A stretch of DNA of 64,000 nt, taken from contig JAYGXS010000004.1 in the NCBI GenBank assembly GCA_036362985.1, forward strand, positions 66,517,912-66,581,911, read 5' to 3'. A program made the translations under genes and the position numbers. Shown one piece after another: positions 34,206 to 45,348 of this stretch. The stretch is from Ligula intestinalis. Its lineage: Eukaryota; Platyhelminthes; Cestoda; Diphyllobothriidea; Diphyllobothriidae. Every line of letters starts with the position of its first letter. The first letter of the stretch is position 1. Under the pieces are notes generated by a model. It saw only the letters and a list, made by a program, of their open reading frames with translations, was not told the DNA's origin and made no database searches.

Positions 34206-35050
34206 ACAAATTCTTGCGCATAATGTAACTCTACGAATAGTCTGCCATAGGCAAGCGCACTTCAGTTCTTTAAAGACAAGCAGTGGCAGTGCACCTGCTT
34301 TGCTACGGCAAAAACTGGTTCAAAACCCACAAACGTGGAGTCGCAAAATCAGATGACAGTAAGAGAGCTTTATGGGCCGAATGTGCATGGAGTAAGGAAT
34401 CGGGTGACATCGCTGTGTAAATGAGCTAACCAGACAACTGATGTCTGACGAGTCGAACCAGTGCATAAAAGCACACACTCGCACACATAGATATGCAGCG
34501 TTACCTACTTACAGATTCACTGACGTTAGCACTACTGAGCGCACTGACATCAATTGGGACCTCTGCCAAGCCGAAAGATTCCAGGGTTGTCACATCTGAG
34601 CACATTTGAGACAATTACAGTGTGTCCATTAGTACGTGGAACGACGAGGATGAATATGTTAACTGCAGACTGAAAGAACCTGTAGTGTCAAGCAAGGTTA
34701 AGACAAAAAAGGTAAAAACTTATCTGCGCTGCTCCCACTGAGAACAGCTTATCAGGAGGGGGCGGGGATATGCACTGAGTGTACGGCTTGTGGGATAGAT
34801 GCCTCGCATCTGAGTCAGGGAGCAAGAACTAGGAGAACCGGTTGCTGCCAAAACCCCCTGACGATGCAAGCGAGCACGCGTTCGAAACTTCAGACAAAAT
34901 ACACCTTGGTCCCAGAAATCATCTCTTCTTCATCCTCTTTCGGGGATGATGAAGGAAATATTTTATCTGGACCTCAAATTTTTTCGCATATTGGTTTCCA
35001 ATATGTTAAATAACAAAATGTGCATTTGATATGACATATAACAGTTTGAC
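34206..35050. other. No gene recognised
   Basis: Short ORFs only; composition moves from AT-rich to mixed. A short GC-richer stretch lies around 34.74-34.88 kb. Confidence 0.35.
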
Positions 35051-35529
35051 GGTCGACTTCGATACTGTGCAGCACGAGCCTCAACAAGCTGAAGCAACGC
35101 GGTGACTTCTGCTGTATAATTGGACTCACGGATAATCTACCCTACGCCATTACCTCTCTCACATCGGACCCAGTGTCAATACAAATGTCAATAAATCTGA
35201 AGATAGGGGAGGGTACAGGCGGCTGGCGCGACGAAAACTCAACACACGTGCCAACAGCACGCCTCGCTAGGTAGGTGCCCGCGTGGAAGCGCCATAAAGA
35301 CCACATTACGAATGAGCCATTGAGCCTGACGCTCAGCCCGCAGTTAGCAACTCCACACCCCAAGACACACACTGGGCCGACTGCGGTGTCTAAAGCATCC
35401 CGTTAGTTGACCGCCCTCCAGGCCACCAGGATAGTTTTAAGCGCATCATATTGTTTTGATTGAAGAATAAAGTGTACTGAGGTTCGACCTCACTCTCTCC
35501 CCCACCGCCAGAAACAGGCCATTGCCTAG
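35051..35529. repeat. Direct repeat R2, copy 1
   Basis: Shares with 38710-39171 the ordered blocks AGCGCCATAAAG, CATTACGAA.GAGCC.TTGAG, CTCACTCTCT, CCACCGCC and AACAGGCCA. Divergence is considerable. No domain recognised in the minus ORF at 35142-35372. Probably an unidentified interspersed element. Confidence 0.7.
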
Positions 35530-35675
35530 GAAATCAGTCGTCTGGGGTTGCATGGACACAGTGCTGGGGCAATCTAGCAACTGTATCTCGGACCCCTCGG
35601 CGTATTTAATTTAGCCCTTACCATAAAAGTCTTTTCCAGCTGGTTAATTGCAAGTGCAATCTCTGTCAAACAAAA

Positions 35676-36344
35676 TTGAAAAAAAAACACCAGTCGCCAG
35701 TTCGGACGCCGCATAGACTGACGTTTGCTGGATGCCACTGTCTTCGTCTGTTGCGGTTGCCCACTCCATACCAAGTAGCCTTCAGTTGCCTGGGCCAGGC
35801 AAATTCGCTCGAGGAGACGTTGCTTAGTATCCTATCACAGCTTGCCTACCAGTTGAGACGAGAGCGAATCAATCCCTCCAAGCTCTATAATTTTCTCTGT
35901 CGGCTATAGTGGTTTCATTCGCAGAGATCGAATCACGCATGGCTGTGACAACTGTTGAGAAAAATCTAAAGACATCTTAGGTTTGTGAACTTACAGGCCA
36001 TCCTTTAACTGCGTCTAGATACTTACGCCATGGAGGGGTTAATCTACTTCGTGAATTTCGCTAATGGCTCTATTTTGCCAGCAGAACGAAATACATATAT
36101 TGCGTCTTTTTCCTGCTATCTATTGTTTGCCCTGACCCCCCCCCCCTATTTTCCGCTCTTGCAGGAAACATAACTGATGAAGCTCTTCTCCTCCATCCTG
36201 AAGTTTGTTGGGGACTCTAATGATACAACGTTCTTTGCGCCGTTCTTGGGAAATGACGGCTTCTCGGGATTTTTACAGTTCTTTGACAAAAAACGACCCT
36301 CTAACTTCACAATTTTTGTGTTGGATGCCCTTCAAGAGTCGGGT
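35676..36344 (+). CDS. Possible host-gene exons (unrecognised protein)
   Basis: The segment 36177-36344 starts at an ATG just after a long pyrimidine tract and TTGCAG (acceptor-like, ending 36164), and ends AGTCGG before GTAAGT (donor-like). Its translation includes DSNDTTFFAPFLGNDGFSGF and FDKKRPSNFTIFVLDALQES, which reads like a folded, conserved protein. I do not recognise the family. An in-frame TAA precedes the ATG, so it would have to be a first coding exon. Upstream, SLEETLLSILSQLAYQLRRE (about 35.80-35.86 kb) is another protein-like stretch, and HPLTASRYLRHGGVNLLR (35.99-36.05 kb) follows a TTACAG site. Whether these belong together is unknown. Exon structure here is inference. Confidence 0.25.
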
Positions 36345-37898
36345 AAGTTACACTCCGCTCCCCTTGTCTATGCGTACATGCGATCCAACTCGGTTTCTGC
36401 GGGGATTCAGGTTGTGTGTGGCACGTGTAGATGGGAACTTAACCCCTGCCAGTCACTGCATCTGTGTTACGTCCCTCAGTTGTATGTGTAGGCAGTAGGA
36501 GGCAGGCAGGATAGCGGCGCACACGTTTACTGCAACAGTCTCTCTGTGCGTACATCAGCTTTACGGCTAAGATTGAAGTATGATTGACTAATGAAGGAAA
36601 ATTGACGGACCCCACTCTCTCCTCCACAGCCGGCAAGTCATAGGACATATTGCAAAAAGAACTTAAACAGGTAAGGCAACTTACTGAAAAGTATAAATTG
36701 ATTAAATGAACACGGTTTATCTTGCCTATTCGATGAATATTCAGTGTTGACTGCCAGTACCGTAGGTGGTGACGAAAGCAATGTACGGGTGAACACACGT
36801 TTGCGCTTATTCCGTCTTTCGCCAACCAAGCCTGACTCATCTGAGTCCGCAAACACAAAGATGCGCAGGCCTATTCTTGCTTGCATAAATTGTGGTCTGA
36901 AACTATAACGGATGCCAGATGGCACATTGCAGATGAACTTTGCGAACGTGACGTATTTACGATATATGTGCTAAGCATGCATAAACAGGCAGTAGCGAAA
37001 AAGCAACGGTAGTCTTCAAGAAGCCCAGACGCTATAAAAAAATTACCTGGTCTGGTCAGCTGAGGCGAGGGCGGTTGCGCCTCCATACCACGTGTTTGCC
37101 ATCGGCACTGCTCACGTGAGAGGAAATTATGATTCTCGACACCTTCTTCATAGGGTAACTCTGTTGTATTTTTGATTCGAGCATGAGAATACCACTGGGT
37201 CCTAAACGCCGTGTTTTGGACGGTTGCCTACGGACAACGCGGTCTACCCAGTTTGTGTTTGTGCGGAGTGACTGAGAGCCAAGCTGTAATGGCTGCTTCT
37301 TAATGTGATCCTTATGGCACTCCCATGCAGTTGAGTTCCGAACCAGACAGAACGGCATCCTAAGGTGCGGCTGCGGCCACGCTGACCCCTTGCGCCCTCT
37401 CTCACCTACAGCCTTTCAGACTTAATAATGGCACTAGACCTAGGTGGATGAGGCTGTGTGTCCATCTCTGTCTTGGCATGTTTCTGGGTCACGGTTGGGT
37501 CACCAATTGTCGTAAATGGTAGTGTCGACAATAGAACGTACACTAAATCACTAATCAGGTACAACAGAATTGGTGGGAACAGCTTTAAAAGTGTATTTAA
37601 AAAATAACTGTCACCAGCCAGTAGCCACATAGGTCTGCACACCAGGTGTGTCTGAGAATTTGTGTCGTTGTGTTGCTTTGCCAGCACGATCTTGTGCTCT
37701 CTCGTCCGCACAGCCAATCAGATGGGACGGGTGTATCGATTGACATTAAGCCTATGTGCGTTTGAAGCGGTGAGTCGATCGATTCCGTTTGAAAGACCCA
37801 CGCTAATTTATTTATCATGGGAATGCAAGTCATGGCGCACGAAGACATTATTTATCAAGCGCAGTTCCGCTAGGCGACGGACTCCTACAGGTCTGCTG
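36345..37898. other. No confident gene
   Basis: Overlapping minus ORFs of 71-139 codons (36.44-37.36 kb) and ORFs on both strands at 37.4-37.9 kb carry no recognisable motif. CACTCTCTCCTCCACAGCCG at about 36.61 kb resembles the right end of repeat R2, so part of this stretch may be a third, poorer R2 copy. Confidence 0.35.
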
Positions 37899-38506
37899 CC
37901 CTAATGGCAATGTTCCGGAACCAAAGGAGAGAGTGGTTCCAGTGGAACAATGGTGCCACTTTCGTCCCACTTCGGTTCCACTTTTGTCCCACTGCGCCGT
38001 GGTTGCGTATATGGGCGGTATTCCGTGCACTGGCCGGGGTAGTCTACAAGCCGTCATCGAAATCGATGGTCAAACAGCCACACACAAGCTCCTACGTCCA
38101 CCTGAGACTGTAGTCGCCCCCTACACCTCTACCCCAGACATCATTTCCCCCTATTTGAATGTGTGTGCCATGAACACGGGTTTTTCGCCCTAGGCATACG
38201 CCGGCAAAAGTTGCCGAAGTAAGGCAACGATCCAGCCGCCGCATTTGGAGAGGGGGGAGGTAGAAAATGCAGGAGGCGTGCGTGCGCGTAGGGTTTTTCT
38301 CAGGTGGACGTGGGAGCTTGTGTGCGGGTGGTCGACCATCGATTTCGATGACGGCTTGTAGACTACCCCGGCCAGTGCACGGAATACTGCCCATATACGC
38401 AATCACGGCGCAGTGGGACGAAAGTGGGACAAAAGTGGAACCAAAGTGAGATCATTGCTCCACTGGAACCACTCTCTTCTTTGGTTCCGGAACATTGCCA
38501 TCAGGG
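37899..38506. mobile_element. 608-bp palindromic element (foldback/MITE-like)
   Basis: Arms of 208 bp (37899-38106 and 38299-38506) are inverted copies with only scattered differences. The outer end reads CCCTAATGGCAATGTTCCGG, then GGTTCCAGTGGAACAATG and a triplicated TCCCACTT/TTCCACTT-type motif. The inner end reads CTCCTACGTCCACCTGAG. The 192-bp spacer is not palindromic. ORFs in it (69-104 codons) occur on both strands simply because the arms mirror each other. No transposase and no clear target duplication. Confidence 0.85.
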
Positions 38507-38709
38507 TGGTTAGTATTAGGATTGGCTGAAGTAAAATGGAATGAAGCCGAAACAGGGCTTCACCATTCTACTCATTGATCTCGCTCTTTCTGTAGCGTAT
38601 ACTGCCTAAGTTCAGCTGAGTTCATGAAGGCAATCGGTTGCCTGTACATGGCACCTGCCACGCAGTTGTGGTTCGTTGGCATCCCTGAGTGTCCGACAGA
38701 TCGATCGTA
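38507..38709. other. Spacer, nothing recognised
   Basis: No feature seen between the palindromic element and R2 copy 2. Confidence 0.35.
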
Positions 38710-39171
38710 GCTTTCGACGATGTCCACTACGAGCTTCGGCAAGCTCAAGCAACATGGTGACTAAAGCTGGATTATAGTAAAAGGAGACTCGCTGGGTCCA
38801 CCCCACTATCTGAATACTTGCACACCTGAATCCGATGTCAAGATGAAATTCAAGAAGACCGGTGATGGAGGTTGGCTGGTGCGACTAACACTTAAGAGGT
38901 TAACTACTGCCTGTAAGCGCCATAAAGGTCGCATTACGAAGGAGCCGTTGAGCCTAGCTTTCAGTCCACAGTAAGCCACTACACTCAACAAGACAGCCAT
39001 TGGATCAACTGCGTTGTCTGAGGTATATTGTCAGTTGGCAAACCTCCAAGTTACGGCTTGTAGCGCACCGTGATAGCTTCAAACGCACCAGATTGTTTTC
39101 AGCCAAGAAAGAAATGAGCTGAGGGTTGACCTCACTCTCTTCTCCACCGCCTGCAACAGGCCAACACCTAG
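38710..39171. repeat. Direct repeat R2, copy 2
   Basis: Second copy of the repeat at 35051-35529, same orientation, about 3.65 kb away. Together the copies bracket the possible exons and the palindromic element. Confidence 0.7.
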
Positions 39172-39679
39172 CTGATTGGTCGCCCGAGGTGGAATGATAG
39201 CAGCACAAAAAGAGGTCTGTCCACTCCTGTATACACGTAGTGTTCATTGCCTGCCGGACGCCCGGCCTGCCTGTCGTGGCCTCAATTTGTCTACACCTCA
39301 AGGTCGTGGCGGCCGCCAAACTTACTGCGCTTGGGACACAGGCCGCTCACGTTGAGATTTACTCCCACGGTGTCCAACCAATCACAGGCCGACCTTGGCC
39401 AATGAGTGCTGTCTTTCTTTGTCTACTAGCTTTATTGCTCACAAAGTGGCGCTTAGGACCCGGTAAATCTCCTGGGTGGTCGCATTTTCTCATGCCTGAC
39501 TTCTTTCATCTATTCTCCCTTCCTTTGTGTACACTATATACTGTCATGAGGGTCATTTGAGTCATGAGGGTTTGCGTTGCGAGCTCCTTGGCGAAGCGGA
39601 ACTTAATTGTTCCTTGACTAGATCGGTGAAACACCTGCATGCATGCATCATATTCCCGATCACAGCCGACAGAGCAGGG
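39172..39679. other. GC-richer segment, no gene proven
   Basis: A 106-codon plus ORF (39240-39560) lacks motifs. Two CCAAT-type boxes (CCAATCACAG near 39378, GCCAATGAGT near 39398) lie close together, which could be chance. Confidence 0.3.
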
Positions 39680-39860
39680 GACCCGTGGACTCGAGACACT
39701 TTCTCGAACACAATGACCGAAGGTCCTGGGTTCAAATCTCGGGGGTGCCAACCCTCGAGATAGGGTATGACTGGCTGATGACGGCTAATAAGCCAGAAAT
39801 GGCCATTCCGGTCTCCCTTTGCTTTGTGGGATCCACTTCAAACTATATACTCTTTCTACT
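39680..39860 (+). mobile_element. tRNA-derived SINE (SINE-2), copy 1
   Basis: The head has a B-box-like GGGTTCAAATCTCGG. The body GTATGACTGGCTGATGACGG, then CTAATAAGCCAGAAATGGCC and ATTCCGGTCTCC is shared with 49763-49925. The A-box side of the head is degraded. Confidence 0.6.
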
Positions 39861-40084
39861 ACTCTGGTCTTTACCGACTTCTCCACTACTAAGTAAGCCT
39901 GGTCTGAAGATCGAAGATGGACTTAACTTACGTAACCGTCTGCGATATACATATTAGTATTCCCGCGGCAAAATAACCATATGACGGCGTCGCCTTACAA
40001 CTACTGAAATGAAAATAGTTCCCACTGCCACCTATGACTACTGGTCTATTTCTTTGGTACTTCTGCATCCATTTTTCTACAAAA
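39861..40084. other. Spacer, nothing recognised
   Basis: A minus ORF crosses from here into the next repeat without motif. Confidence 0.3.
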
Positions 40085-40504
40085 AAGGCCTCTGTAAGTC
40101 TCTTAGTGCGATTAAACAGGGTACACTGTGGATACTTGTTTGCTACGGCTTCGCCACTAGTTTGTCTGAGTAACTCGCAAAAGCATTTGGGGTGGGTCAC
40201 TGGGTGGTTTTTACGCCCATCTTGTAGTTGGTCTTTCGGTCTGTTTCTTCTGACTAATTCTTACTTTTGCTGAGTGACTTGCTTGCCACGACATTGGCGC
40301 AGGCTTTTGGTTCACTGCGCCGGCGTGTGACATAGTGACGCTACCTCTCAGTATCTGTTTAACTCAAACTGCAGAGTGAGATAACCTAACACCTGGAAGT
40401 GGTCTGTGTGACGTGATACAGATATTTTCGAATCATCACACAGTTTCGCGTATGTGCTACGTCTTCAGCCAAATTTCAGCATAAACAAAGACAACCCCTC
40501 ATAT
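40085..40504 (-). repeat. PLE flanking repeat X, downstream copy
   Basis: Shares with 42580-43015 the ordered blocks AAGGCCT, GGGTACACTGTGGATAC, TTGTTTGCTACGGCTTCG, TTTCTTCTGAC, CACTGCGCCGGCGTGTGACA and GTGACGCTACCTCTC, in the same orientation. It lies immediately beyond the hammerhead motif of the PLE piece, as the start of a tandemly joined unit would. The minus ORF through it (FCELLRQTSGEAVANKYPQC) is not recognised. Confidence 0.7.
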
Positions 40505-41071
40505 CCAGTTGAACTAAGTACTTCTCAGCATTGAAAGGTAATGAGAGCTAGAAGATAAAGTACAGCTTTTGAGCTAAAGCTTTTTTAAAAGTCAATTTGG
40601 CAAACGTATGTTTTCAGCAACTCTTCATCAGGCCAGAACAATTACAAGAGAAAAATAATTGTATAACTGGATAGGGTTAAGAAGAATACTCGGATTAAAA
40701 ATTATCGTTTTCACGCAGTCCGCATGGCGAGATCGGCGTGTAGAGGTCCTTGTGCGCGGAGATAGAAGGAGGGGTGGAAATTGGGTTATGCAGTGGGCAT
40801 TTGGAAGGGGTCAGGTACATGGAGTGATAATCACTGTCATTTTCCCGGAGAGAATGACTGTCGCTAGGGCGTGTTGGCCATGTGCTACCACAATCTGGAG
40901 TCGAGGTCAGCCAGGGAATGGAAAGTGCTTGTGTCAGCGTCTTTTGACAGCACAGAACTCGATTCGCTAGTCGTATTGCTACTGCTTCGGCTGTTGCAAG
41001 CACCCGTTGGCGTAGGCCCTTGAAAAAGTTGTCTGGTGCCCGGTGGACAACCCCGAGAGGTTTAATTAGTA
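40505..41071 (-). mobile_element. Penelope-like element, 3' region
   Basis: Nucleotides 40.6-41.07 match 28.53-28.94 kb: the hammerhead block, GCATGGCG.G.TCGGCGTGT, and the TGTTGCAAGCACC.GTT.G segment. Non-coding. It is cut at 41071 by the hAT element and resumes at 42452. Confidence 0.65.
40598..40635 (-). ncRNA. Hammerhead motif, type I layout, core intact
   Basis: Minus strand: TGGC (stem I), CTGATGA, AGAGTTGCT (stem II, only AG/CU), GAA, AACATACGTT (stem III, AAC/GUU with 4-nt loop), T (cleavage position), GCCA (stem I). All core positions match a hammerhead, including the A-U pair at 15.1-16.1. Stem II is very short. Confidence 0.65.
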
Positions 41072-42451
41072 TCGACTCGCGAGCCATATATGGCTCTTTT
41101 GATAATTGCGTATGGCTCTCTCAAAACCTTCATATTTTGCGATTTTGTGTGTATGGTGGGAAATAAAGGATTTGTGGCGCTTTTCTATGAACATGAAAAA
41201 AGACCCATCCTACGTTTCCATAGCATTATACACCAGGAGGCTCTTTGTGCTCAGATATGTGACGGGCAGCTTGGCGAAGTGATGCCGCTAGTCATTCGTG
41301 TGATCAACTTTATTTTTGCCCGAGCCTCCAATGATGTACAGTTTCAAACACTGTTTGATGAAGTTGGAAATAACCATCACGGTCTGATTTTGCACAACAA
41401 TGTACGTTGGTTGACAAACGGAAAGGTTCTTAGCCGTTTTGCAGCTTGCCTGAACGAAATTCGGACGTTCCTTGAAATGAAGGGCATTGAGCATCGTGAG
41501 CTAGCCGCAACTAAGTGGCTCCTCATGTTTTAATATCCTGTAGATATGAACGAACACCTAAACCAACTTAACGTTAAATTGCTAGGCAATGGAAATACAG
41601 TGTTTGCTTTGAAAACAAGCTTGAACTCTTTTTCATGAATCTTGAAATATATCGTTTAAGTAATTTTGAAAAACTAAGACAATATTAAGATGCATGCACA
41701 GTAAGTGAGTCCACTCAAAACTTTGATCTCCACCAGCTAGTTGGTTTAACATGCAGTCTCCTACAGTCATTCAAATCAAGCTTTGGATAATTTCGAGAGC
41801 ACACTCATCTTTTTTAAGTTCATCATCTATATAACCGAGTGTTCGCTAAACAAAGGCGGCCTAAGTTATATTCCTGGTGTCTCTGTTAGAGATTTCGAAG
41901 AAGAATTGGCTGACCTGAAGGCGTCAGACATGTGGGTGGCTAAGTTTAAGTCACTCAATGAAGATTTGGAAAGAATCGCACGACATAAAGCGGAGTTGGC
42001 AAGCAAACACATGTGGGCAGAAATTAAAAAATACTTCAACCTGAAGACTGGCTGAAAATCAACATTTGAGACGCACTTCCTGTCACATATCACATACTGC
42101 AGCGTATGCGTTTTGCTGTGTTGACCTTGTGAACATTCATTCTCACATCTTAGATACATCAAGTCCACCCTCTACTTACGTCTAATGGATGAAAGCCTCA
42201 ACGCTTGCATGAAGCTTAACCTCACAACTTACCAACCAGACTATAAAGCCATCAGCAAATCCGTGCAGCACCAGAAGTTGCATAAACAATAAATAGTAAA
42301 AGAACATCATTTAAAAGAATAAAGTCAGAGGCTTATTTACCTCTCTTTTAATTCAATTTCATCTTGTAATATACTTTATGGCTTTCACAAGAACATATTC
42401 CCAAATATTTGCTTTCTTGGATCTCAAAGTTTAAAAGGTTGCCGACCCCTG
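41072..42451 (+). pseudogene. hAT-family transposon with decayed transposase
   Basis: The first ORF (41090-41533) contains HQEALCAQICDGQLGEVMPL, then NFIFARASNDVQFQTLFDEV and NVRWLTNGKVLSRFAACLNE, typical of hAT transposases and of the domesticated ZBED/GTF2IRD2-like relatives. After ~250 bp of degraded sequence the frame resumes with LSYIPGVSVRDFEEELADLK (41858-41917) and then the C-terminal dimerisation segment EHSFSHLRYIKSTL and DESLNACMKLNLTTYQPDY (42.12-42.24 kb). The right end GGTTGCCGACCCCTG matches the common hAT end CAGGGGTCGGCAACC in reverse. The left end starts inside the subterminal CGCGAGCCATATATGGCTC block, so the left TIR is lost. The BED zinc finger and the N-terminal third are missing. 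It interrupts a PLE copy. Confidence 0.8.
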
Positions 42452-42579
42452 GACTAGGTGATTCGTATCGACAAGGTGTGCGCAACTAGATGTCGAGATC
42501 TATCTATTATGACCCTTACTTACCCACACCTGTGTATGCTCAAGTTTCCTCTGTTCCAGGCGCATCGTTGTTCATCAAT
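42452..42579 (-). mobile_element. Penelope-like element, continuation beyond hAT
   Basis: TTCGTATCGACAAGGTGTG matches TACGTATCGACAAGATGTG at 28.95 kb, showing that PLE sequence resumes on the far side of the hAT element. The GIY-YIG coding region expected next is absent. Confidence 0.55.
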
Positions 42580-43015
42580 AAGGCCTGCCTTTTTCTTTTA
42601 ATTTCAAAAGCTCTCTGCACGTTTGAAAGGGTACGCGGTGGATAATCGTTTGCTATGGTTTCGTCAGCAGGACTCAAGGAAGTATTCGGGTTGGATCAGT
42701 TGTTGGCGCTCACACCCATCTTTGATTCGGTGTATCGGCCTGTTTCTTCTGACGTCTTCTTATTGCGAATCGTTCGCCGCGCCTTTGGCGTAGGCTTCTT
42801 TTTCACTGCGCCAGAGTATGACATCAAGTGACGCTACCTCTCCGTATATGTGCCCCTTTTACTGCACAGTGGAGGTCGTCTATGTGACGGACTACAAAGG
42901 GTTTCGAAGCTTGCATCTAGAATCTTCACACAGGATCGCGCGTGTGCTACGTCTTCGTAACTGTTAGTTGGTCTTCAGCCGAAGTCCAAAGTAAATCAGG
43001 ATGAGACCCTCATAT
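42580..43015 (-). repeat. PLE flanking repeat X, upstream copy
   Basis: Second copy of the block at 40085-40504, same orientation, on the other side of the PLE piece. Confidence 0.7.
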
Positions 43016-43261
43016 TATAATAATTTAAAATAGTTCAGTTCATTTAGGGTAGTAGGCAATGCCTTTGAAGACCCTACTGAAAACAGTATGCATGAAATAT
43101 CAACGATAAAATATGTCACTATAAAGAGTGAGTAACATATATACATGTACACATTTTAACGTGTGCGTGTGAGCAGTCAGAATATTCTCTCGTGTACGTA
43201 ATATATCCAACATAAAATGTGTTACTGTAAAATATGAGAAGCATATACAAATGTTAAGTTT
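43016..43261. other. AT-rich spacer
   Basis: AT-rich with ATATAC-rich segments; nothing recognised. May include the 3' end of LINE-A. Confidence 0.35.
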
Positions 43262-45300
43262 TTATCTACAGGTATTGCCGGGGCGTAAATTATTCCTGCT
43301 TCCTTGTACATATGAACGGTAAGTGTTAAGTAGATGTTCATCCAGTTTCCGTTTAAACGCATCTATGGAGTTCGCCATTACGACCTCCTTGGGCAGTCCG
43401 TTCAAGACACCGATGACTCGTTGTGACAACGACTGCTTGCGGAAGTCTAGATGGGATAGGGTTCCCCGCAGTTTGAGGGAATTCCCACGGAGGTTGTTTG
43501 AAGTGGCGAAGGCGAAGTATTCATCAAACTTCTGGGCACACTCCCGATTCCTCACGAGGCGGTACATCTGTATGTGGTCGCCGCGGATTTGTCTATACTC
43601 AAGGAAAAAACGCTAAGTGCTTCTAGCCTACTTTCGTAAGATTAAGACTGAAGGCCCTTCACAATTTTCGTTGCCCTTCGCTTAATTCTTTCCAGCATCT
43701 GGCTATCTTTGTGCATCCATGGTCGCCACGCCTGAACGCCATACTCCAGATGTGAGCGAATAAATGTTCCATAGATTTTGCTGAATAGTTTTTTGTCTAT
43801 GTTGACAAACGTTCACTTACGGGCAAACAGAACACTAATCGCCCTCTTGGTAGCCCTAGTACACTGAAAAGACGGCTTCAGGGATGGCACAATAGCCATA
43901 CCCAGATCATTTTGTTCATTGGCGTTTGACGGACACCTTCCATCGAGTACGTAGTTGTGTGAGTCATCCGTCGCGCTAACTTTCTTTGTCTTGAGTCGCA
44001 ATGTGACACATTTCGCAAAGTTAAACCACATTTACCATTCTTGGACCATTCACCTAGGCGTTCAATTCCTTCTTGCAGAGCTTGTTCATCAAAATCGTTT
44101 TTGATGGGTTGCCATATCTTAATATCATCGGCAAACAAGACTCCATTACTGACCAGTCCCTGCCTACAGTCGTTGCCGTAGATTAGGAAAAAAAGTGGCC
44201 CAAGAATGGAGCCCTGAGGCACTCAACTCGCAACTGGCACTGAAGAGGATTTTGCGTTTCCGACGCACATGGACTGCGATCAGCCTATGAGAAAATCTCC
44301 TACCCAATTTAGTAAATTGCCCCTTATCCCGGATTCGCCAACCTTGTAGAGTAGCCGTTGGTGAAGGACACTATCAAAGGCTTTTTTAAAGTCTATTTAA
44401 ACAACATTTACGGGGGTATTTTCGTCTAATGGCTTGGACCACTGCCCCATAGAATGAAGCATGTTGGTCAGGCAGGAGTGGTTTCCTCAAAACCCGTGTT
44501 TAACACCATCAAAGAAGTCTTTTTCTTCGAGGAACTTCATATTGGCCTTTTTGATGATCCTTTCCATAACTTTACAACAGATGCAAGTTAGGATCACTGA
44601 TCGATAGTTGTTCGCGCTGGTTCTGGATCCACCCTTGTGAATAGGGTATATGTTCGCAATATTCCAATCGGATGGGAGGAAGCTTCGATCAAAGGACAAC
44701 TGAAAAATTGGCGTTTGCGGTGTGAGAAGTTCCGAAGCCATCTCTTGCAGTACCTTTGCTGGTATTTTGTCTGGACCAGGGGACTTAGCTTCATTAAGCG
44801 CAAGAAGTTTATGCCTTACATCTTCTTGTGTGAAATGGAGGTCCTCTATGATTCTGCCTTTACTCTCTGCATGGAAGTTTGTCGGATTAAAATGTAGTTC
44901 CTCAGTGAAAACAGATGCAAAAAACCTGCTATGGTGTTCTGCATTTTCGATATTGTCTATAATTTCCTCATTTTTTTCGCCTTTTAGTACTGCAACTGTG
45001 TCTTTGTTTTTTAGCCTGTTGTTGATGTAACTGTAGAGCACCTTTGGCTTCGTTACGGCCCGCTCGATAATTTTCGCTTCGTAGTCTTTCCGCGCTTGCC
45101 GAATGTTTGATTTTACCTTGTTCTGCTTTTGGCGGAATTCTTCGTAGTGTGAAGGATGGCGTGTTGATGGGTACCTTCTCCAGAGTTTGTTCTTGCGGTT
45201 TATTTGGCTCTTTAGATCTTTCGTTAACCAGGGGGGGTCTACTCGCCTTTTGTACTTTTTTCAGCGGACAGTTTCGATGCATAACTTCGCTTATAAGATC
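43262..45300 (-). pseudogene. LINE-A reverse transcriptase (CR1-like)
   Basis: The minus strand encodes the N-terminal fingers LNEAKSPGPDKIPAKVLQEM (44.74-44.80 kb), DWNIANIYPIHKGGSRTSAN (44.61-44.67 kb) followed by NYRSVILTCICCKVMERII, then MPQGSILGPLFFLIYGND (44169-44222) and NGVLFADDIKIWQPI (about 44.10-44.14 kb, catalytic FADD box). The C-terminal part reads RNSLKLRGTLSHLDFRKQS and IGVLNGLPKEVVMANSIDAF (43.34-43.49 kb). This is the target-primed reverse transcriptase of a CR1-type LINE. The frame is broken between 44487 and 44222 and again at the C-terminus. It follows the endonuclease domain at 45.35-46.22 kb. Motifs are well preserved, so the copy is fairly young but inactive. Confidence 0.85.
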
Positions 45301-45348
45301 CCTGACAGTGTTCCAGTCGGCATCCGGACTACCGGTAAGAAGGTCATA

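Noticed and set aside
37933..38406. Overlapping ORFs of 69-104 codons on both strands with near-identical translations
   Set aside because: They mirror each other because they lie in the two arms of the palindromic element, not because a gene is duplicated.
42580..43015. LTR pair of a classical LTR retrotransposon (repeat X copies)
   Set aside because: The enclosed DNA is PLE 3' sequence with a hammerhead and no gag/pol; direct end duplication is the known PLE tandem arrangement.
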